64,000 nt of DNA, taken from Closterium sp. NIES-65. Lineage: Eukaryota; Streptophyta; Zygnematophyceae; Desmidiales; Closteriaceae. Numbering within the stretch: position 1 is the first letter of the stretch; every line of letters begins with the position of its first letter. Under the pieces are notes generated by a model. It made no database searches. It had not been told where the DNA came from and was given only the letters and a program-made list of their open reading frames with translations. Positions 30,308-43,200 of the stretch are shown in pieces. The stretch is from positions 558,001-622,000 of the forward strand of contig CANXME010002002.1 of NCBI GenBank assembly GCA_948144175.1, given 5' to 3'. The position numbers were made by a program, and so were the translations under genes.

Positions 30308-30312
30308 GTTTA

Positions 30313-31448
30313 GAGATTCATCGTTGGAATAAAAACTTACCTAATCTCCAAACGACTGATGTAGGGAGGGTAGGTATTCTGACTATCACGCCGTCGCCAT
30401 ATTGACACAGGCGGGATAAGCTCCTTCATACTGGCACGCTACGCAACCATGTCTGGACCTGGAGGAGGGGGGAGCAGAAGACAACGAACGGGACATATAA
30501 ATTTGGACTTAAGAACTTGGGGCGCAGGAAAGAACGGAGAAGTGGAACAACTAGTGCAGTGCGCTAGGACACTGAGATGGAGGAGTATGAGAATTCTGGT
30601 AAAAATGAAGTTGAAATGAGATGGGCCTAAAATTTGAAGCGAGAAGGACCAGTCACTGCCGCGTTGTCTTTCTAGAATGCATAATGACGATTCTTGGCAA
30701 ACTGTTGTACGAATATTGCTTTGAGTTGGCTTGGTGGCATGTGTGTGGATCAAATAATTGGCTCACGAGGGATCCTGGTTGGCGAAGATTGGCGGACGAC
30801 AAAGTACGGTAACTGTAACCCTTAGCATATCATCCTTTGACAGGATGGGATACGTGGCTGACGACGAGATTCTGGGTAACCCTAGGCGAATCGTCAGCCA
30901 CAGGAGTGTGACATCCGAGCTATAACATCCGAATTTCACACCACACACTGCACAATTGGATGTTGTCGCCGCGTCAGCAATGCCTTATCCAAAATACTGC
31001 CGCTGTAATCACGATCTTTATAAGCCCAAAAGGTTTTTCTCAACGTACTCACAAATTCGTATCCTATTTCGATGAACCAGAGCTCTGTCATACATTTAAT
31101 TGAAGAATAGAGAGCAGGGCCTAGCAATATAAATGCATGATAGGATACAGTAGTGAGTAGTATTCAAGCGAAGTAAGGCAGAGGAGAATAGTGCCAAATC
31201 AGAGGACTGACGAAACAAAAACAACCGTTGCCATACAACGGTAACCAAGTGCACATACTTAGGCAAGCAACACGGGTCGTTTTCATTTGCTTGCTTGTAT
31301 GTTTCCTCTATCAGCTAAGAGTTACCCACTACTCGCGTTAGCTCACCAGGGAGGAGCCAATCCCAGCAAGCCTTTGTGCAGGTGCCCACTCAGTGTTTTC
31401 AGGCAGTCAGCCGAGTTAGGAAACCTCTGAGGGAGGCCAACGAGCCAA
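30313..31448. other. Spacer or unrecognised start of the Ty3/Gypsy element
   Basis: No gene is recognised. A perfect 20-bp inverted pair (CATTTGCTTGCTTGTATGTT at 31284-31303 and its complement at 31457-31476) flanks about 150 bp just before and at the start of the gag frame. I could not find an LTR for the Gypsy element here. Confidence 0.5.
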
Positions 31449-32920
31449 GTGCTTACAACATACAAGCAAGCAAATGCGACAGATCGCTGTTTTCAAGCTA
31501 GGATGAACGATAGGTTTAGACTACGCTCAGGGCAGAGCTATCGAAGAGAAGATATTTCAGCGGAACCTAGCTGGCGCGCCGCTGCGACGACCTCGTTGGA
31601 CCGAGTGTCAGCGGTGGAGCCCAGGTTTTCGCCAGCGCTGACTACCGGTGCGTACCGGACCCCGCACCAACGGGAACGAGGGCGACGCGCGGAGATGGAG
31701 CCAGCACGGGCCGTCGCGTCAGACCCAGGAGAGACACCCGAAGATATGCGCTGGGCTCGGGAAGCGAGAGCACGGTGGGAGAGCCGCCCAGCCAGTAACT
31801 CTCCTGGGTTGATGCCGGGGATGGAATCTGATCGAATGCCGGCACAAGCGACTTGGCTGCGGCGCCAGCCGGAGGGAGAGTTCCGGTCGCCGACGCATCG
31901 AGAGATTATAGCGAGTCGAGTGGCGGAGCTACCGTCAACCGCCGCCCCACCAGATCGGTCTACCGACAAGAGATGGCAGGCAGGATCCCTACCGAAGCTG
32001 GAAGTAGCCGAGCGGTTTACTGGAATTCCCGGCGTGGGTCCCACCCTGAAGAACTATCTGATGCAGTTGGAGACAGTGCAGTACTGCTGGGAACGGGACG
32101 GGCTGGACCCGTCTGAATTCTTCCGGCGGATGGTAGTAACGCTAGCGGGAGAGGCCAAGACCTTTTATCGCATGACGCGGGAGGAAGTGCTGGAGGAGCT
32201 GGCGTGTGGAGAGATCGGAAACCCGACCAGGCGGTTTGTCGAGCTGCTGAAGAAGGAATTTCTAGGGCAAACTAAAGCGCGAGTTGAGGAATTTCGCGAG
32301 TTTCGCCGAGGAAAGGATGAGTCCCTGCTAGCCTACTACTGTCAACTGAGGGAGCTTGCAGAGGATCTGGAAAGCCGAGACGAACGGTTGCTGGTGCGCA
32401 AGTTCGTCCGAGGCTTAGATGAAGATCTGCGGAATGTGGTGCGGAACATAGTGTACGGCATAGGTGCAGATATTACTCTGAAGGACGTCTACGGATTGGC
32501 AAAAAGGACGGAGCACGCGCAGAGAATGTTGGACTTAGAAGACGGGGAAGTGCGTCCTAAAACGAAGTCCTCATGGGCGGCGGCGGCGCTGACGGAGGCG
32601 CCTCTAGCTGGACTACAACGGACCGACGCACGGCGGTGTCATGAATGTGGGGAAGCGGGCCATTTGAAGCGAGATTGCCCGAAGCTGCCAGTGTGTGGGA
32701 ATTGTGGACGGAAGGGGCACAAGGATGACGCTTGCTACAGTCGGCGCCGCTCCGAGGAGACTCCTAGTAAAGAGGAGTTACAGGCGGAGATTAAACGGTT
32801 ACAACTGCGAGTGGAGGCGAAGCCTAAAGTGGAGCAGAAAGCCAGAGCTATGCTGGCGTACGAGGAGATCGAAGGGGAGGAAGAAAGCGAGGGCGAGTAT
32901 CTGCGAGCAAGCGGCTTTAT

Positions 32921-33046
32921 TGTGAAACTGAAAACAGGAATGAAATGACTAAGGAAAGATTGGGTACAAATACAACCCTAGAAACCTGTACCCCATATGT
33001 GCTACCCCACTATAGCCTACGACAGCTATGTCATGTAAATCTGACA
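32921..33046 (-). repeat. Copia 2 LTR, 3' copy
   Basis: This 126-bp repeat differs from the other copy (40149-40274) by a single base (CCTACGACAG against CCTACAACAG). Confidence 0.95.
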
Positions 33047-36000
33047 CACCCCCATAGGCAAAGTGGGGGAGAACAAGGGGTCACAAGACCAGTCAAGCAA
33101 AGCAAAGCAAAGCAAGCTCAGGGTGGATCACAAAGTCACCACACAGTCCGAGCACAAGAGCAGGGCCAGAGGCCAGTTCACATGCAGGAGTACAGACATA
33201 TATATAAAACTAGACAAGCAAGAGCAGGTATATATATATGTCACAGTACAAGTGAAGTCAAGAGGAGAGCAAGTGAGGCAAGACAGGTACAAGACCCAGC
33301 TGGGTGCAAAAGCGCTGATGGTCACAAGGCGCGAGTGCCTTGGTGAACACATCAGCAGTGTTGGCCTCAGAGGCCACGTACGCAAGTCGCAACTGACCAC
33401 GCTGCTGCAGCTCACGAGCAAGGAAGTAGCGGAGAGCAATGTGCTTCGTTATGTGCTCCAAGCGCTGCTCTCGACACAAGGCCAGCATGGCCTTGTTGTC
33501 TACGTACAGCACTGGAGGAGAACGAGGCGGCTCTCCAAGGTCAGTCAGCAGGTAGGTGAGCCAGCGAAGCTCCTGTGCAGCCATGGCCCCGGCGTAGATC
33601 TCAGCCTCACAACTGGAGCCGAGAATAGAAGACGAGCGACTAGCCCGCCAAGAGACAGAGCCAGAACCAAGACTCAAGGTGTACCCCTGCGACGACCGCT
33701 GCGTAGCCTGGTCGTCAGCCCAAGAAGCGTCCGCGTGGCCAGTGAGGACCACTGGACTCCGCCCTCCAAGCACTAGCCCCATGCCCGACGTACTGCACAA
33801 GTAGCGCAACACCCTCTTCGCTGCAGCCATGTGCTCTGGTCGGTGTCTCCCAGGAGCAACATAGCGTGCAAGAATGCTAAGAGGGTATGCAAGGTCAGGT
33901 CGAGTGCAGGTCATCAGGTACATGAGGCAGCCAACAAGCTCTGGGTACGGGCCACTCGGCTCTACGGACTCATCCGAAGGCAGAGCTGAGAGCGAGTGGC
34001 GAGTAGGCAGAGGAGTGGCCTGAGGCGAGGAGTACGTGAAGCCGAAGCGCTGAAGGACCTGCTGCACCATGTGTGACTGAGTCAAGGTAATGGTGCGGCG
34101 TGCTCTGTCCCGAGTGATCTGCAAGCCAAGATAGCTGCGCAGTTCACCCAGGTCTGTGCACGTGTGTCTCTTCAGTAGCTCGGACTTCACGTAGGCGAGT
34201 CCAGCAGTGTCCGCTGTGGCAAAGACCAAGTCGTCGACGTACACGAGGATGTAGAACGGCGGCAGAGAAGTGTCAGTGCGCAGAAACAGCGACGGGTCAG
34301 CAGTAGAAGGAGCAAACCCAAGAGCCGCAAGCGTAGTCCTCAGTGTGTCGTGCCACTCACGCGGTGCCTGGCGGAGACCGTAGACTGGCCGTCGGAGGCT
34401 CCACTGGGTGCCAGGAGGGAAAGTCCCAGTGAAGCCAGGTGGACGGCGCAGCCAGATCTCCTCGTGCAAGCTACCCTGCAAGAACGCAGTGCTGAAGTCG
34501 AGAGAGTGAAGCTCGTAGTCGCGCTGAGCGGCTATGTGCAGCAGCACCCGAAGAGTGGTCATCTTCGGGGTGGGAGAGAAGGTTTGAAAGTAGTCAACTC
34601 CCTGCCGCTGACTGAAGCCACGAGCGACGTACCGCGCCTTGAAGATAGGTGGAGAGCCCGGCGGCCGCTTCACCCTGAAGATCCACATGCCACTGACGAT
34701 GTTCGCCCCAGGAGGGGGAACCTCGTCAACGTAGGTGCCTGTGGACTTCTAGGAAGCCATCTCTGCATCCATAGCTGCCTGCCACTGAGAGGAGTAGGGA
34801 CCCTCTACGGCCTCTGCGTAAGAACGCGGAGTCGGGATGTCTAGTGCATCCGGGTCTCCCTCAAGGGCAAGTAGTACAGACGCGAGATGAGGTGAAGCAG
34901 CAGCCAGACACTGGAACTCCTCCTGCCTGTCCTCAAGGATGTCCGTGCCAAGAGCACACTCACCCCCGACGGACGGAGGACAGACAGACGCAGACTCAGC
35001 AACAAGACTAGCAGCGTAGTCTAGACGACAGCGAGCAGCAAAGTCGACGAGCTCAGCAACAAGAGCAGACGCAGCAGTGGACTCAAAGGAGGGGTCAGTG
35101 ACCACAGTAGCAAGAAGACGCGTGACAGTAGGACTGGCAGCACGAAGAGAGTCCGACTCCGGGTCGGAAAGCGCAGGAAGAGAGGACTCAGGAGGAGAAG
35201 GCAAAGGGGCACGCAGAGGAGCAGTGGACGGACGCAGAGACATCCGGTGCGTGCCCGGGACAGGAGGAGGACGCTGACGCGAACTGCGACCACTAGCGCG
35301 AGCAGCACGAACAGGCGACGCGGGACGAGACGCAGGCTCACGACGCTCAGCAAGATCCCCAGTAGGACCAGTGTAAGGAGAGGGAGCAGGCAGTGGGGAG
35401 GTAGGCTCCAACAGTGACCGCGACTGGACAGGCTGTGGACACTCTACAGGAGGAGAAAGACCAAGAACCTGCTGTAGGAGCGGAACGAAGTACGGCCGAG
35501 GCCGCGCGGCAGCTCCAGACCCAGCAGGGACAGCACCAGCACCCTCAGCTGCAACACCAGCGCCACCAACACCTCCGGCGGCAGGACCTCCAGCAGCACC
35601 AGCAGCAGGACCACCTCCAGGACAGACAGCAGTAGTCTCAGCTCCAAGACCCTCAGCAGCTCCAGCTCCAGTAGGACCCGCAGGCCCAACAGCTCTGGGA
35701 CCGGCGACACCAGCACCCTCCGCGGCAGAAGAAGCTCCAGCTCCAGCAGTACGCCTCCAACGGCGAGCAAACCACTCGCGCAGCTCCTGTGGAGAGAGGG
35801 GCTCCCGCCGAGACGGAGCACCAGGAGAAACCCCAGGCTCAGCAGCTCCAGGCGCAGTACCCCCAGACTCAGCACCTCCAGGCTCAGCAGCTCCAGACGC
35901 AGCACCCCCAGACTCAGCACCCCCGAGCTCAGCAGCTCCAGGCACAGCACCCCCCGACTCAGCACCCCCAGGCTCAGCACCCTTAGCAGTAGCACCCCCA

Positions 36001-39000
36001 GGCTCAGCACCCCCAGTAGCAGCACCTCCAGGCTCGGCACCCCCAGGCTCAGCACCCACGCGCACAACACCCCCAGAGTCAGCACCCCCTGGCTCAGCAC
36101 CCGCAGCAGCACCAGAGTCACCAGTAACCTCGACCGGGTCAACGGCGTCTACCTGGGACACACCTGAGGGGGCAGGAACCTGAGGGGGGAGGGGGTCTAC
36201 CGGGGGGGGAACCGGCACAAGGAAGTCCGGTGGCGGGGGGAGGGAAGAAGTGCGGTAGGGGAAGAGGCGGTAGAAGGGGACGGACTCGTCGAACGTGACG
36301 TCCTGGGAGGACAGAACACGACGAGAGGAGGGGTGGTAGAACTGCCACCCTGGAGCGTCAGGGGGGAAGCCAAGGAAGACACAGGGAGCAGCACGAGGGG
36401 ACAGCTTGTCCGCAGACAAGTCGCAGACAAACGCCCGAGATCCCTAGACACGGAACGCAGACGCATCGCCGACCTTCCCCGTCCACAGCAAGACTGGGGA
36501 CATCGCGGGCCGAGAGACCCTGGGGTGAAGGTTGAGCTGATGCGCCGCGTACCGAATCGCAAACGGCCACAAAAAATGGGGGGCAGCCGCATGCATTATG
36601 GACGTACGAGCGACATCCATGACCATGCCAATGCGGCGCTCAGCAATCCCATTTTGCTGTGGAGAGTCCGGAAGCGTAAAGGTCTGGCGGATCCCCCGTG
36701 CACGACAGTAGTCTCGCAGAAGGCGAGAGGAGAACTCCCAACCTCGGTCAGAGTGCAGACGCAGAACAGGAAAGTCCGAGCCGAAGCTCCTCCTGAGCTG
36801 GAGACGAGCCTCGCGGATCCAATCGATCAGCACCTCAGTGACAGCACCCTTGCTGCGCAAGGGGAAGACTGTGGTGTAACGCGAGTAGTCGTCAACCACC
36901 AGCAGGAAGTAGCGCTCGTGACCCTGCCCACGGACGGGGGCCGGGCCCCACACGTCCATGTGAAGTGTTTGCAGAGGAGCCTCTGTCGGGGGAAACTGGG
37001 AGGAGTGAGGAGCAGCCCTGAGGCGCCCCTCGACACAGGGGACACAGGAAGGTCCTGGTCCCGAAGGAAGAGGAGGGAGAGACTGGGGAAGACCAGAGAC
37101 AAGGACACGGGAAGCCATGCCCCGAAGACGGGGCAAGGAGGGGTGGCCAAGACGGTGGTGCCACAGGAGAGTCTCGTGAGACAGGAGGCGACACGAACAG
37201 GGGGCAGACTCAGGGCCAGACCGGGACGCAGCAGCAAACACCTGACCCGACGCAGCGACCGGACCAGACGCAGGGACAGGAGGAGACTCAGTGGTCAGTG
37301 TGTAGAGGCTCGACCCTGGCCGACGAGAGAACGTGGCCAGTTGCCGGCCTGTGCGTGCGTCCGTGCAGTGGGTCACCCGCTGACTCGCAGGAGTGAACTG
37401 GTGAACCCCCGCATCCTACAGGTCCGCACCACTCACCAAGTTCGTCGAGAACGAGGGAAGGTACAGACCAGACAGGGTGCCCGAGGGGGCAGCCGGACAC
37501 GGGAGGACAGTGGAAAAGTGAGAGAGGACAGGACCCCTAGAGGGGTCAGCCAGGGAGACTGCAACCGGCCGACCAAGCGGCGTGAGTTTGGTGCGGTCTC
37601 GAAAGAAGGAGCGAGAAGCTCCGGAGTCAAGTGTGAAGGTGAGGGAGGCCGAAGCCGACGCAGTACCTGAGAGCGCAGCCTCACCAGTACCTGAGAGTGC
37701 AGACGCACTGGCACCTAGAGCAGCAGTCTCACAAGCACCTAGCGCAGCAGTACCAATGCCCGGGTCGGGCGGGAAACACCGGTAACAGTCACCCTCCTCA
37801 CTAATAGTCACAGCATACATAGCAGCAAGGATAGCATCAAAGTCAAGATCAAAGATAGCTACACCAGCCCTAGACAGCTCATCCCAGCGGGGAATCTCAC
37901 TAGCCTCGGGGAACTGCTGACGCCAGGCGTCCGTCAGGCGGCCAAAGCAGCGGTGGGTGGGGTGGGCACCCCCACACTGCTCACCCGCGCGGTCGCCGGA
38001 ACGAAGGACGTAGGTGCACGGACCAGTACCCCCACCCCTCTGACGCCGAGTGTACCACTCACGGAGCTACTGGGGCGGAGGGATGTCCCGCGAACGCTGC
38101 TGCTGCTGCTGCTGACGCTAACCACTGCCAGAGCCGCTCCGCTGCGAGGTACCACCCCAACCAGCTCCACCCCCTCCGCCACCACCGCCTCCTCCTCCGC
38201 CTCCTCCGCCGCCTCCACCTCCACCGTTGCCGCCACCACCGCCGCCTCCTCCGCCGCTGCCACCACCACCACCGACTCCGCCACCTCTCCCGCCGCCATC
38301 CCCACTCCCTCCGCCGCCTCCACCGCCACCTCCACCGCCCCCTCCAGCTCCACCCGCGCCCTTGCCCCCTTTGCCCTTGCCAGAGCGGCGTCTCCCACTA
38401 GGGGCAGACGCCGCGCCGACCGACTCAAGACCAAGCAGGTCGGCAACAGCAGCAGAGGCAACAGAGGGCAGCAGGGGGGAAGGAGAGCACCCCTCAAAGA
38501 TGGGGGTGCGAGGGTCACCACGAGAAGCTCCTACAGCGACGATGCTCTTCTCCGCCGCTAAGAGGGCCTTCTCGAGGAGGTCGACAGTGAGGGTGGTGGG
38601 ACAGACTGAGAGAAAGTGGTCCCTGACTACGCGAAGGGAGTCAGGGAGGCGTGCGACTACGTAGTAGAGAGAGATGTACATGGGGGGGGGGTTCTTGGCG
38701 CAGAACTCAGTAGGAAGGGCAGCGCGGTAGCGAGCATCACTAGTGCGGAGGTGCGTAATGAGGTCAGCGACAGTGGGAAAGGCAGTGAGGTCAGGAAAGA
38801 GGTACGGAAGCATGAGACGGCTCAGTGCAGCAGTGGCAGGGGAAGAGTAGCGCGCAACTACAGCGTCGTACAAGGTCTGAGCACTCTTGTACTGGCTAAA
38901 GTGCGCGCGCTCAGTGGTAGGGAGGTGGCGACGCACAGCAAGACGTGCAGCAGCATCGCGGGTGGCCCACTGAGAGCGAACATTGGGGTCAGCATCAGCA

Positions 39001-39159
39001 GTAGGGGCAGGAGAGGCGCCAGAGGTGAGGTCAAAGAGAGAAAGGCTGTCTGCCCAATCGCACTGTAAAAACAACTGCAGGTCGTCGACCGAGACCTCAA
39101 AGTCAATGGCTCTGCCCTCAACGTCAAAAGCTAGGACACTGGGGGTAGCCATGACGACA

Positions 39160-40070
39160 GACTAGCAGTGCAAGCAGTGGGGAAGGGCACGCAGTAGCAG
39201 TAGGGCAGTGCTGTGCTCACCAGACAGGGCAGGTCGGGTGGCCCAGTAGCAGGGCGACTCGACAGCTGCAGGGCGGCTCGGCTGCTGCGGGGCGGCTCGG
39301 CTGCGGCTGGGCGGCTCGGCGGCTCCTGGGCGGCTTGGCTGCTGCTTGGCGGCTCGGCGGCTCCGGGCGGCTCGGCTGCTGCTGGGCGGCTCGGCGGCTC
39401 CCGGGCGGCTCGGCGGCTCCGGGCGGCTCGGTTGCTCTGGGCGGCTCGGCTGCTGCTGGGGCCGTATAGGTAGGGCGGGTGGGCCGGTGGTAGGGCGGCA
39501 GGTGGGCCGCATGTAGGGCGGCAAAGGGCCGCGGGTAGGGCGGCAAAGGGCCGCGGGTAGGGCGGCGGGTGGGCCGCAGATGAGGCGGCGTAGGGCCGCA
39601 GGTAGGGCGGCGGGACGGCCGCTGGTAGGGCGGTGGTCGGGCCGCAGAAAGGCGGCGGGGCCGCGACTGGGTGGCGGGGCCGCGACGGGACGGCGGGGCC
39701 GCGTCGAAGTGGCGGGGCCGCGACAGGGCGGCGAGGCCGCAACGAAGTGGCGGGGCCGCGACAGGGCGGCGGGGCCGCGACGAAGTGGCGGGGCCGCGAC
39801 GAAGCGGCGGGGCCGCTACTGGGCGGTGGGGCCGCGATCAGAACAGGCGGCGGGGCCGCGACTGGGCGGCGGGGCCGCGACGAAGTGGCGGGGCCGCGAC
39901 TGGGTGGCGGGGCCGCGTCTGGGTGGCGGGGCCGCGACGAAGTGGCGGGGCCGCGCTAAGGGGTGGCGGGGCCGCTAGAAAGGGCGGCTGGGCCGCTAGT
40001 AAGGGCGGCGGGACCGCGTCTGAATTGCGGCGGGGCCGCAAGGGGACAGGGCGACTCGGAGGGTCGCTAA
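39160..40070. repeat. GC-rich leader minisatellite of Copia 2
   Basis: Two domains are seen: units around GGGCGGCTCGGCTGCTGC, then units around GGCGGGGCCGCGACGAAGT. The layout parallels the leader of Copia 1 but with different units. Confidence 0.9.
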
Positions 40071-40148
40071 AAAAAAGAATCGCGCGCCTCGGGGCGCGCT
40101 TCGGTGGGCCCTAGGCGAAGTTCCCACAGGGAACCTGCTCTGATACCA

Positions 40149-40274
40149 TGTGAAACTGAAAACAGGAATGAAATGACTAAGGAAAGATTGGGTACAAATA
40201 CAACCCTAGAAACCTGTACCCCATATGTGCTACCCCACTATAGCCTACAACAGCTATGTCATGTAAATCTGACA
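40149..40274 (-). repeat. Copia 2 LTR, 5' copy
   Basis: This 126-bp repeat adjoins the TGGTATCAGA primer-binding site on the minus strand. Confidence 0.95.
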
Positions 40275-43200
40275 TTTATGGCGTTCCCAAGGGAGAGAGA
40301 GGACCTCGACCTTCGGAGCCGGGGAAGCCAGTCGTCCGAAAGCCGTACGAGCAGAGTACGTGAGCCACGCGGCAACGTGCATGAGGGAAGCAGTACCTTC
40401 GAACTGAGGCGCCACCCTAACGAGAGACTGGTGTGCCATGCCTCTATCCTGATAGCCGAAAAGGGGAGCCTGACGGTGGGTGGGTTGCCAGTGGGGCAAG
40501 CAATCATCGACACCGGGGCTCACCACGTGTTGATCGGGAAAGGACTAGCTAGGCAAATGAAGCTCGACTTGCCTGGGAGGCTCGTGCCGAGGGGCATCCT
40601 GCTCATGACCGCCGAAGGAGGAGAGCCGAAATGGATGCCGCGGACAGTAAGGCCCATCGAGATAGTACTGCGTCCCGGCACCGACAAGGAATGCTGCATC
40701 CGCGTGACTTGTGGCGTGTCAGAGTCTGAGGATTATGATGCGTTGGTGGGCATGGATTTGCTTTACCGAGTTGGCGCCACCATCTGTACCTGGCAAGAGA
40801 AAGTGCTGTACCGCGTGCACTACTGGGACGCTGCCAGTTCCGTGGGTACTTTGCCCGTGAAGTTCGTTAAGCAAGAGCCTCGGGAGGCATACGGGGCACG
40901 GGCTGCTGACCTGGGACCGGTGCTGGACGACTGGAGCTGGGAGAGATACACGGAGGAGTACGAACGCCGAATAGAGAAGAGGAGGCAGGGGCAGGAACCG
41001 ACCTCGCTGAAAGAAAGAGTGACCAGGCTCTGGACATTAGAAGGAGCAGTGTGCATCATGGAGCTGTACGGCGGCATCGGCACCGGACTGGCGGCGGTGT
41101 TGCGTGCTGGCTGCAGGGTGAGGAAGTGGATTCACGTCGAAAGAGATCCGGTGGCGCGCCGGATGGCGCAGCATCACGCACGGCAGCTGCTAGCCGAATA
41201 TCCCGATCAGCTGGCCGAGTCCGCCCTACCCGCTGAATATGAGGAGGTGGTGGACGATGTCAGGGATATCTCGGAGGAGACACTAGAGAAGTGGGGGCAG
41301 ATTGACATTATTGTGGCGGGATGGGAATGTCAGGGTTATTCTCGGGCCGGACCAGGAATGGGAATGGCCGACATACGGGGGGCCTCCTTTAGGGACTTAA
41401 AGCGGGTGCTGGAGATGGTTCAGGAGAAGCAGGGGGAAGTGCTCTACATCCTGGAGAACGTGGACTTTGCTGACGATCACAGAGAGCCCGTGCACCGGGC
41501 ATTCGCCGAAGTAGAAGCCGCTGTCGGTAGGGGGCAAGCGGTAGACGCGGCGCAGCTGGGGTCCAGAGCGCACCGGCCCAGAAGATACTGGCACTTTTGC
41601 GCCACTCGCTGGCTCAGATGCAGCGGCCGGAACCGAGACTGGTTAGTGACATTCTGGGCCCCAACCGACTGCCAGCGCCGGTTACGGTGCCAGACCACCC
41701 GTCCCAGTACCAGTGTAATGTGCCTGGGAAGCCGAGACAGGCGCTGCCGACACTCGTGTCCTACGTGGACGCCTACGGATTCGTAATGGAGGGAGACTTG
41801 CCCGGGCCCGGAATGATCTATGATGTCATTGGGAAACGGTGGGAGCAACCAACGGCCGAAGAGCGGGAGTTAGCCATGGGGCATCAGCTGGGAGCTACTG
41901 CTCACCCCCGAGTGACGGAGCCGCAAAGGAGGGCAGCGCTGGGTAGAGCTATGGACCTGAACGTCATGGCGTGGCTGGTGGAGACTATTCGCATGCATCT
42001 AAAGAGGAAAGAGCTCCAACGGGGTATTGAAGTCAGTGAGTTGTACCGGGAGGAGGAGGAGACAGAGGAGCGAAAACGCCAACTGAGAGCCATAGAGGAG
42101 CAACGGGAAGAGCGTATCTTGGAAGGATGGGCCTGCATGGCCGTGGAAGCAGGGAGTACGTCTACAGACCAAGGAGTACTGCCACCAGACGGGGAGACTG
42201 AGACGGAAAAGCCAAGCCAGGAGAGGGGACCCGAGGATGCCTGGCCCATAGGCTCCGGAATGGGGGCAGAAGCAGCGTAGGCATTACAGGAGGTACTGAA
42301 GCGGCACCGCAAGACGTTTGCATACACCTTATCCGAACTGGGGCAATGTAAATCGCATCAAATGCAGGTGAAGCTGAACACAGAGATGCCTATATACGTA
42401 CAAAAACGGAGAATGAGTCCAGGCGACTTGGACACCTGCCGGGAGAAGTGCGCGGAGCTATTAGCAGCGGGCCTTATCCAGGTTTCTAACAGTGATTACG
42501 CAGCGGCGACGGTGGTAGCAGCGCGGAAGGATCTCACGGGAGAGGTATCAGCTAGGAGAATGTGTGGGGACTACCGAGGACTTAATAAAGTGACAGTGGC
42601 AGACAGGTACCCCATGCAATCGGCGGAAGAGATATTCGATCAGCTGCAAGGAGCAGTTGTGTTTAGCACGCTGGACCTCCGACAGGGATTTAATCAAATA
42701 CCGATCAAGGAGGAGGACCGGAGGAAAACGGCCTTCCATGGACCCGAGGGGCTGTATGAGTGGAAGTTCATGCCCTTTGGCATGAAGAACGCGCCAGCAC
42801 TATTCCAGCGGGTGATGGACTCAATGCTGAGGCACGTGCCGGCGGCAGCTTGCTACATCGACGATGTAGTCGTGTTCAGTGCATCCGCAGAGCAGCACGT
42901 GAAGGACGTGAGCGACACACTGGACGCCATTCAATCAGCAGGGCTGACTTGCCACCCTAAGAAATGCAGTTTCGGGAACAGCACAGTGAAGTATTTGGGC
43001 TTCGAAGTACAAGGGGGGCAGCTGAGCATCCAGCAAGCGAAAGTGGAGGTGCTGGATCGAGTCCCCGCCCCTAAGGACCGCAGTACTCTGAGGGCAGTAC
43101 TGGGGTTCCTTAACTACTACAGGAAGTTCGTACCCAACTTCAGCCGTACTGCCTCAGTACTGAACAGGTTGCTGCGAGAGGACCAGGTGTGGCAATGGGG

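Larger units (their letters stand above)
25240..30312 (-). mobile_element. Copia-type LTR element 1
   Basis: Two identical 111-bp LTRs (25245-25355 and 30197-30307, TGTCAG...TTGACA) are flanked by the 5-bp target duplication GTTTA (25240-25244, 30308-30312), so the insertion is young. Reading on the minus strand, a primer-binding site TGGTATCAGC follows the right LTR. Next come a GC-rich repeat leader, gag-type sequence (from about 29436, MATPRVLRFDADGRPLDFSV) and reverse transcriptase/RNase H (27678-25558, with RYVARGFSQREGVDFFQTFA, LVYVDDLVFA and TDNKASILL). The polypurine stretch GGCTATGGGGGTG precedes the left LTR. The element is broken in a small number of places and is shorter than its relative at 32,921-40,274. 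Very short LTRs recall the Osser-like Copia elements of green algae. Confidence 0.93.
32916..40279 (-). mobile_element. Copia-type LTR element 2, nested in the Gypsy element
   Basis: The 126-bp LTRs (32921-33046 and 40149-40274, TGTGAAACTG...AATCTGACA) differ by one base and are flanked by TTTAT on both sides (32916-32920, 40275-40279), so it is young. On the minus strand: primer-binding site TGGTATCAGA, GC-rich repeat leader (39,160-40,070), gag (from 39152, MATPSVLAFDVEGRAIDFEV), integrase (about 37376-36444; HHRLGHPSLPRL, HMDVWGPAPV), a long Ala/Gly/Pro-rich linker, and reverse transcriptase/RNase H (34688-33258; LVYVDDLVFA, YVDNKAMLAL). It is broken in several places. Protein sequences show it is a sister family of Copia 1. 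Confidence 0.93.

Noticed and set aside
31140-31160. ACAGTAGTG shared with about 45302 as a possible Gypsy LTR
   Set aside because: Only nine bases match and the surroundings differ, which is too little to call an LTR.
38118-38400. Long Gly-rich and Pro-rich frames on both strands
   Set aside because: They are the low-complexity part of the Copia 2 gag region, not separate genes.
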